Position numbers and translations under genes: made by a program
From: Sergeia podlipaevii
Taxonomy: Eukaryota; Euglenozoa; Kinetoplastea; Trypanosomatida; Trypanosomatidae
Direction of reading: 5' to 3'
Assembly: GCA_030849805.1 (NCBI GenBank)
Contig: JASANZ010002237.1
Coordinates: forward strand, 1-64,000
DNA length: 64,000 bases
Part shown: piece by piece, positions 63,601-64,000 of the stretch
How positions within the stretch are numbered: the stretch's first letter is position 1
How the letters are laid out: every line of letters begins with the position of its first letter
The notes under the pieces: generated by a model
The model's input: the letters and a program-made list of their open reading frames with translations, nothing else
Told to the model about the DNA's origin: nothing
The model's database searches: none

Positions 63601-64000
63601 TACAAGTAGTAGCAGGGACGCTGGAGTTTGTGTAAATGAAGGCGCTAGAACGACCGACATTGGCACCTCTTCTCACGTTGATCTCCTCCATCCTGCCCGT
63701 GGAGTCATCTCGATGCACCAATCGACTGGTAATGGCCAGTTTGCCCGGGTAGAGTTCAATTCCTTGACTAGATGTGGGGCCTTTGACAATAAGAAACCGC
63801 GGTCGATGAATGACAAGATCCACCTTTGTGAGAGCCTGCACGTCGCGCCTGTTGGTCACCTCCGTGCTATGGTCGTTGACGAACTCGAATGCCCTACGCC
63901 GATTCCCTTCAGAGACGTAATTTTGTACCTCACTCATCGCCGCAACAAGCACTCGCGCCAGCTGTGGTACAATAACGACTGAAAGATTGCCCACTTCACA
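54662..64000 (-). CDS. VPS13: VPS13-family lipid-transfer protein, N-terminal part missing
   Basis: About 3112 codons are visible and the frame stays open to the window edge, so the N-terminal chorein part lies outside. VPS13 proteins form a long groove that moves lipids between membranes at contact sites. Residues counted from 63994: extended beta-rich repeats throughout; a C-x2-C/C-x2-C pair at about 866-898, probably a zinc ribbon; the VAB/SHR-BD-like region around 1700-1950 (I-A-P-R-W-I-I-I-N-R-T, L-L-N-R-T-S); and the VPS13 C-terminal region at about 2200-2440 (S-S-L-P-F-I-G-A-P-L then Gly/Ala-rich amphipathic helices with V-T-N-P-L-S-G). Two DysF-like modules follow: one at about 2480-2615 (Y-Q-Y-Q-R, F-E-G-W-T-F, R-R-K-R-W-V) and one at about 3015-3110 (G-W-S-R-R, P-A-G-W-S-W-L-G-E-W, D-G-W, R-R-R-L-W). 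The stretch between them is disordered. Confidence 0.9.
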   Translation of the reverse strand, partial: CEVGNLSVVIVPQLARVLVAAMSEVQNYVSEGNRRRAFEFVNDHSTEVTNRRDVQALTKVDLVIHRPRFLIVKGPTSSQGIELYPGKLAITSRLVHRDDSTGRMEEINVRRGANVGRSSAFIYTNSSVPATTCSNNGSSSGVINTKQKSGSPRSGGDGAVGAGTSSATISSSCGSGFSQCEVLELMVEKMDIKLLGQDAFKRDCLFTVTYLRCYKEENADASVSTAAAAHSQTQPRSLQSKATAASSSPSRTSAPTLLENMPPAAELTFSIPTLAIALSTEQAEFAMDVFGAFLNDEARHSKRRSCSEGEEGAEGGQLGSFTTPQNGGRHTSRTSPTSAVAGAAASPHSPPPLGAISATTMASPSGYGGGPRRRRETSLMASPSGLPRTSGEIAAHYQKKLSKKSFRIIATIDELDADIVYVFHLSTSDVKAMSHSSPAVGGILVVTVASVCIQHIGAHVEEIVQLGATVTRNEARLNDVVDVLKVKDLMVRSVRPAPVLVRASVEHSAYLSTETVLDVATEAIHITISPTILFDTREVLYLPFCYKVFRIPIDPLPILKLDDAITVLNADLTLDDKHVLLTTNRTRCCYELDLNKHCLSFTGPPSGQIVLSEGCQLTISNGTIVIPGMYTLGSFVSYGPATTLFTTDTCTIEKQYQNIANTTFFDISALETVKAAAAAAAAAERGGRQRTGRPGTSRSDSSPMGEGTTYGSEALALMEELWHDRTERLVASFTCKDAEVHVISEEVMDFSSTVCMEIQAKLMQDNEHRAVSRRTVDLQVFDLHSGVSDEHVLLPTNLTATLSGVDNVSVTIALDSLEFCTRTALLRSFVELGKDFGTAFLEESTLRRTKPTVQFESATFAPLVPVVTPGQCQHCGQFGAFIGSEATAMGVLCYRCCTGKDCMPATDFRIDVPLIDAVFVGTNGDLTHFCLHDTVFGLDPNMDMQVVLRGSLYTFSNSASVWEPLIEMFEGGLVGSANTHDYRIRVDRLDFVLSPMSIYILRRITTDYNTTTTVQKRLRNKFRRRAQRRAVAAYNGLPMYVDVDDYVNSGDSDALDDVPDLDVDLSHSLMASGSVFDVMRNSGHFYNTATAATAAAVATLNAGRERRSRSGSTSRRRSLLVAAGKTDAKKPKTHITRYAHVRVFNFCNRDLVISGQGVSPFGGRVEFNTVNTSVTVNRLVPLSQADKGYVVSLSYPPLYLEGRDMLLETSVSLSREEGARHLKRFVNMKIYPLHTQSNSIICVENHLGCTVNASLSHSAMQPGERVYLPTDANLKTKILIQPVVTLPGITTGQSSDASATSAREIKYAPGVALEGGYSPTIRDLLSTTLTQLVCRPVAPPASEAAASATAAAAQVWSPLSMGSPRFHLHPAGGGGGGGRPSRDKEQHSGRGGAATGPMMVCVVIKQEAIRGGVPSFVISIEPRFRLHNRLPYDVTLTLIPDVNGNVVKGKADASAYKGTRRITVQSEDQRELPLGTFSLSQVAVVVEARQVEGDMVEVYTSTALNIKSSSESFHITLRSQQSEQREMTLCARNVATTVLLTSPFLIVNHAPLDLTVQECIPTTGELRCGPSNAFGATPLAPSAIAERNFTYLPANMGVWFVAAPLDCNKKEELFVNVCYKNFIARRVPLHVQQRGLIVMEEMQSEESGQQHEGKDRPLSGNKTRRHPVGRGTTSGMPASQRRVCHLAYVTRVDRGGSRCVTIAPRWIIINRTRFPLFVAPSAYGGFSAREAYAAATAALTAEHADSEASPTGTPTQHTQEIDAYTEALKKTAQKISSAEARSVFLQDRSYAVVLGSGHSMPLYRTPFCPPDLGYHLHVLQDLDAPLYGTPVELETIHMSTVVAYKPPGESEEGAVIEQPYGYVCDAPVRAKPKRDRFFEVSLSAGDPYTYVIIEEPKVVPFLLLNRTSRALELRDTSDKSDGRILGRVAAGCGTELILDTTVTMKARVVLLNDDGTAASDNAEGGKGVVFDLSRNMSHQEIDHQQRVGGGLEYRLSYGEYGQQLVEIVYGSNYGHIARTSRACPPTPINLLLNVSVVTIALVMPGKDVIFAAITDTRFSWDREHAKEVLHFSIKNFQVDNQTEITPRYDACLLAIRKSEAGAAISGFVERHIVPVRSLWWIEEARLDVTPIALRVSDTLLVSLAKLFRKVKEITEYECARASGEDAQSGAYDRGVVVRGRGTDSRGISASQRCPTPVELFDAAPRQANVLLTSIILERFIINPIVLRVWLNRDGEHDFFRENLNSKDSAMLSMMVKSCDDVRVSIPGIASVKRSSRLGVMLHWLAKSYLDALLAQLKGLIFQYASSLPFIGAPLKFVSGISGGAVRMYKEPVDGLATSKRAFAQGLASGSAGFALEFAGGGLSAFANLTDAGSRLLSMGGGVSEQERRKQNTLTAIADGFKGVYKRPMEGHAESGAAGLIKGVAQGLLGVVTNPLSGLLSDFSRATGIAAKLATDTYIPSTKRLRPIRDFYANGGVATWRTVVCVYQYQRVTSTIADHPLNDGDGDAGVTSRGGGSTAGIEGGFAAVSPDASLSVSGSMVGGMSWSSEALRMGVDGPAWYPCRREVATHGSKKISVPAEAWKLDRYGTSFEGWTFSTKYYGIYTDRMSDRVRIRRKRWVALVRPLIFSPVAKYLNICPGMETKVRVRRSLLDGGNGSNNNNAVFLMPEMEAPTFVSGGSASVGEGGDMAGVGIGVRPESITSMDVSASDDVSAGFSAPGVLSACTAQEAEARNHLIASIEADRRKEQMGGQWWLHRNGKMGPPREVQMPGGLKRHETLRASSANNNSGGGRGAGGGGGLHAHARGMSDFFTEDEYVHARAPSWHERMRSWTATGRHTGVRSEALRTKSVVFLDQDNDDGNVKDDGDDEGINSTLQRQSTNAFNNNNNAGGSSSASGTGSGGASIINLNMNVQAPEAPRVGKMRGDTSKSNHSRSNSGAVEIFERQGSCVVQVPPVKAPESHTEHHASGQVKEDLGRRQKASRKAKPNSISSSAASATPLPRLRGADSRAGFPAGPAGRAQETLVEMYEYEARAKMRGWSRRNLDSACPAWQDTHGREVQAKANTKVPAGWSWLGEWHHVGGGDRDGWTVLPSDANVRRRLWQRRMVREAKQK

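Noticed and set aside
63992..63994. Start codon of VPS13 at 63994
   Set aside because: The codon there is GTG and the frame continues open to the window edge; the true start lies outside.

Overview
The window is nuclear DNA of a kinetoplastid protist, most probably a trypanosomatid. Twenty-one protein genes all lie on the minus strand. None shows an intron. They are separated by AT-rich spacers full of homopolymers and microsatellites, and most starts are preceded on the coding strand by a polypyrimidine tract and an AG. That is the layout of one polycistronic unit processed by spliced-leader trans-splicing, transcribed from the right end to the left. The genus cannot be told from the sequence. 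Coding regions are moderately GC-rich and many carry long Ser, Gln, Glu or Gly/Arg-rich insertions.

In transcription order (right to left): a VPS13-family lipid-transfer protein that runs off the right edge (54662-64000); an SH3BGR/glutaredoxin-like protein (52367-53734); transaldolase ending in a glycosomal AKL signal (49313-50308), flanked by the two longest spacers; a HAD-type phosphatase (46041-47693); an endonuclease/exonuclease/phosphatase-fold protein whose recognisable catalytic motifs are all substituted (43487-45382); a large USP48-like deubiquitinase (37008-42863); a leucine-rich-repeat protein (34915-36336); a coiled-coil protein (31825-34392); a low-complexity protein with four spaced FDF-like motifs (29286-31097); a protein with LysM-like motifs at both ends (25404-28226); and eIF2A (23215-24855).

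Then come AP endonuclease (21438-22601); a probably mitochondrial protein with three ArdC-N/Tc38-like repeats (18909-20474); a long coiled-coil protein (15942-17765); two neighbouring RING-box proteins, one an RBX1 with a large loop insertion (14515-15312) and one small and divergent (13258-13548); a PPIL4-type cyclophilin-RRM protein (11098-12798); SPO11 (8724-10577); an AT-hook protein (4350-7913); a P-loop kinase like uridine or nicotinamide riboside kinase (2074-3888); and a tetraspanin-like membrane protein (560-1393).

The genes do not form one pathway, as is normal for kinetoplastid polycistrons. Themes recur: ubiquitin (two RING-box proteins, USP), DNA metabolism (SPO11, AP endonuclease, the Tc38-like and AT-hook proteins) and RNA or translation (PPIL4, eIF2A). 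The most unusual points are two dysferlin-type (DysF) modules at the C-terminus of VPS13, the apparently dead EEP-fold protein, the triple ArdC-N-like repeat, and the insertion inside the RBX1 zinc-binding loop. I saw no tRNA, rRNA, CRISPR array or mobile-element ORF.
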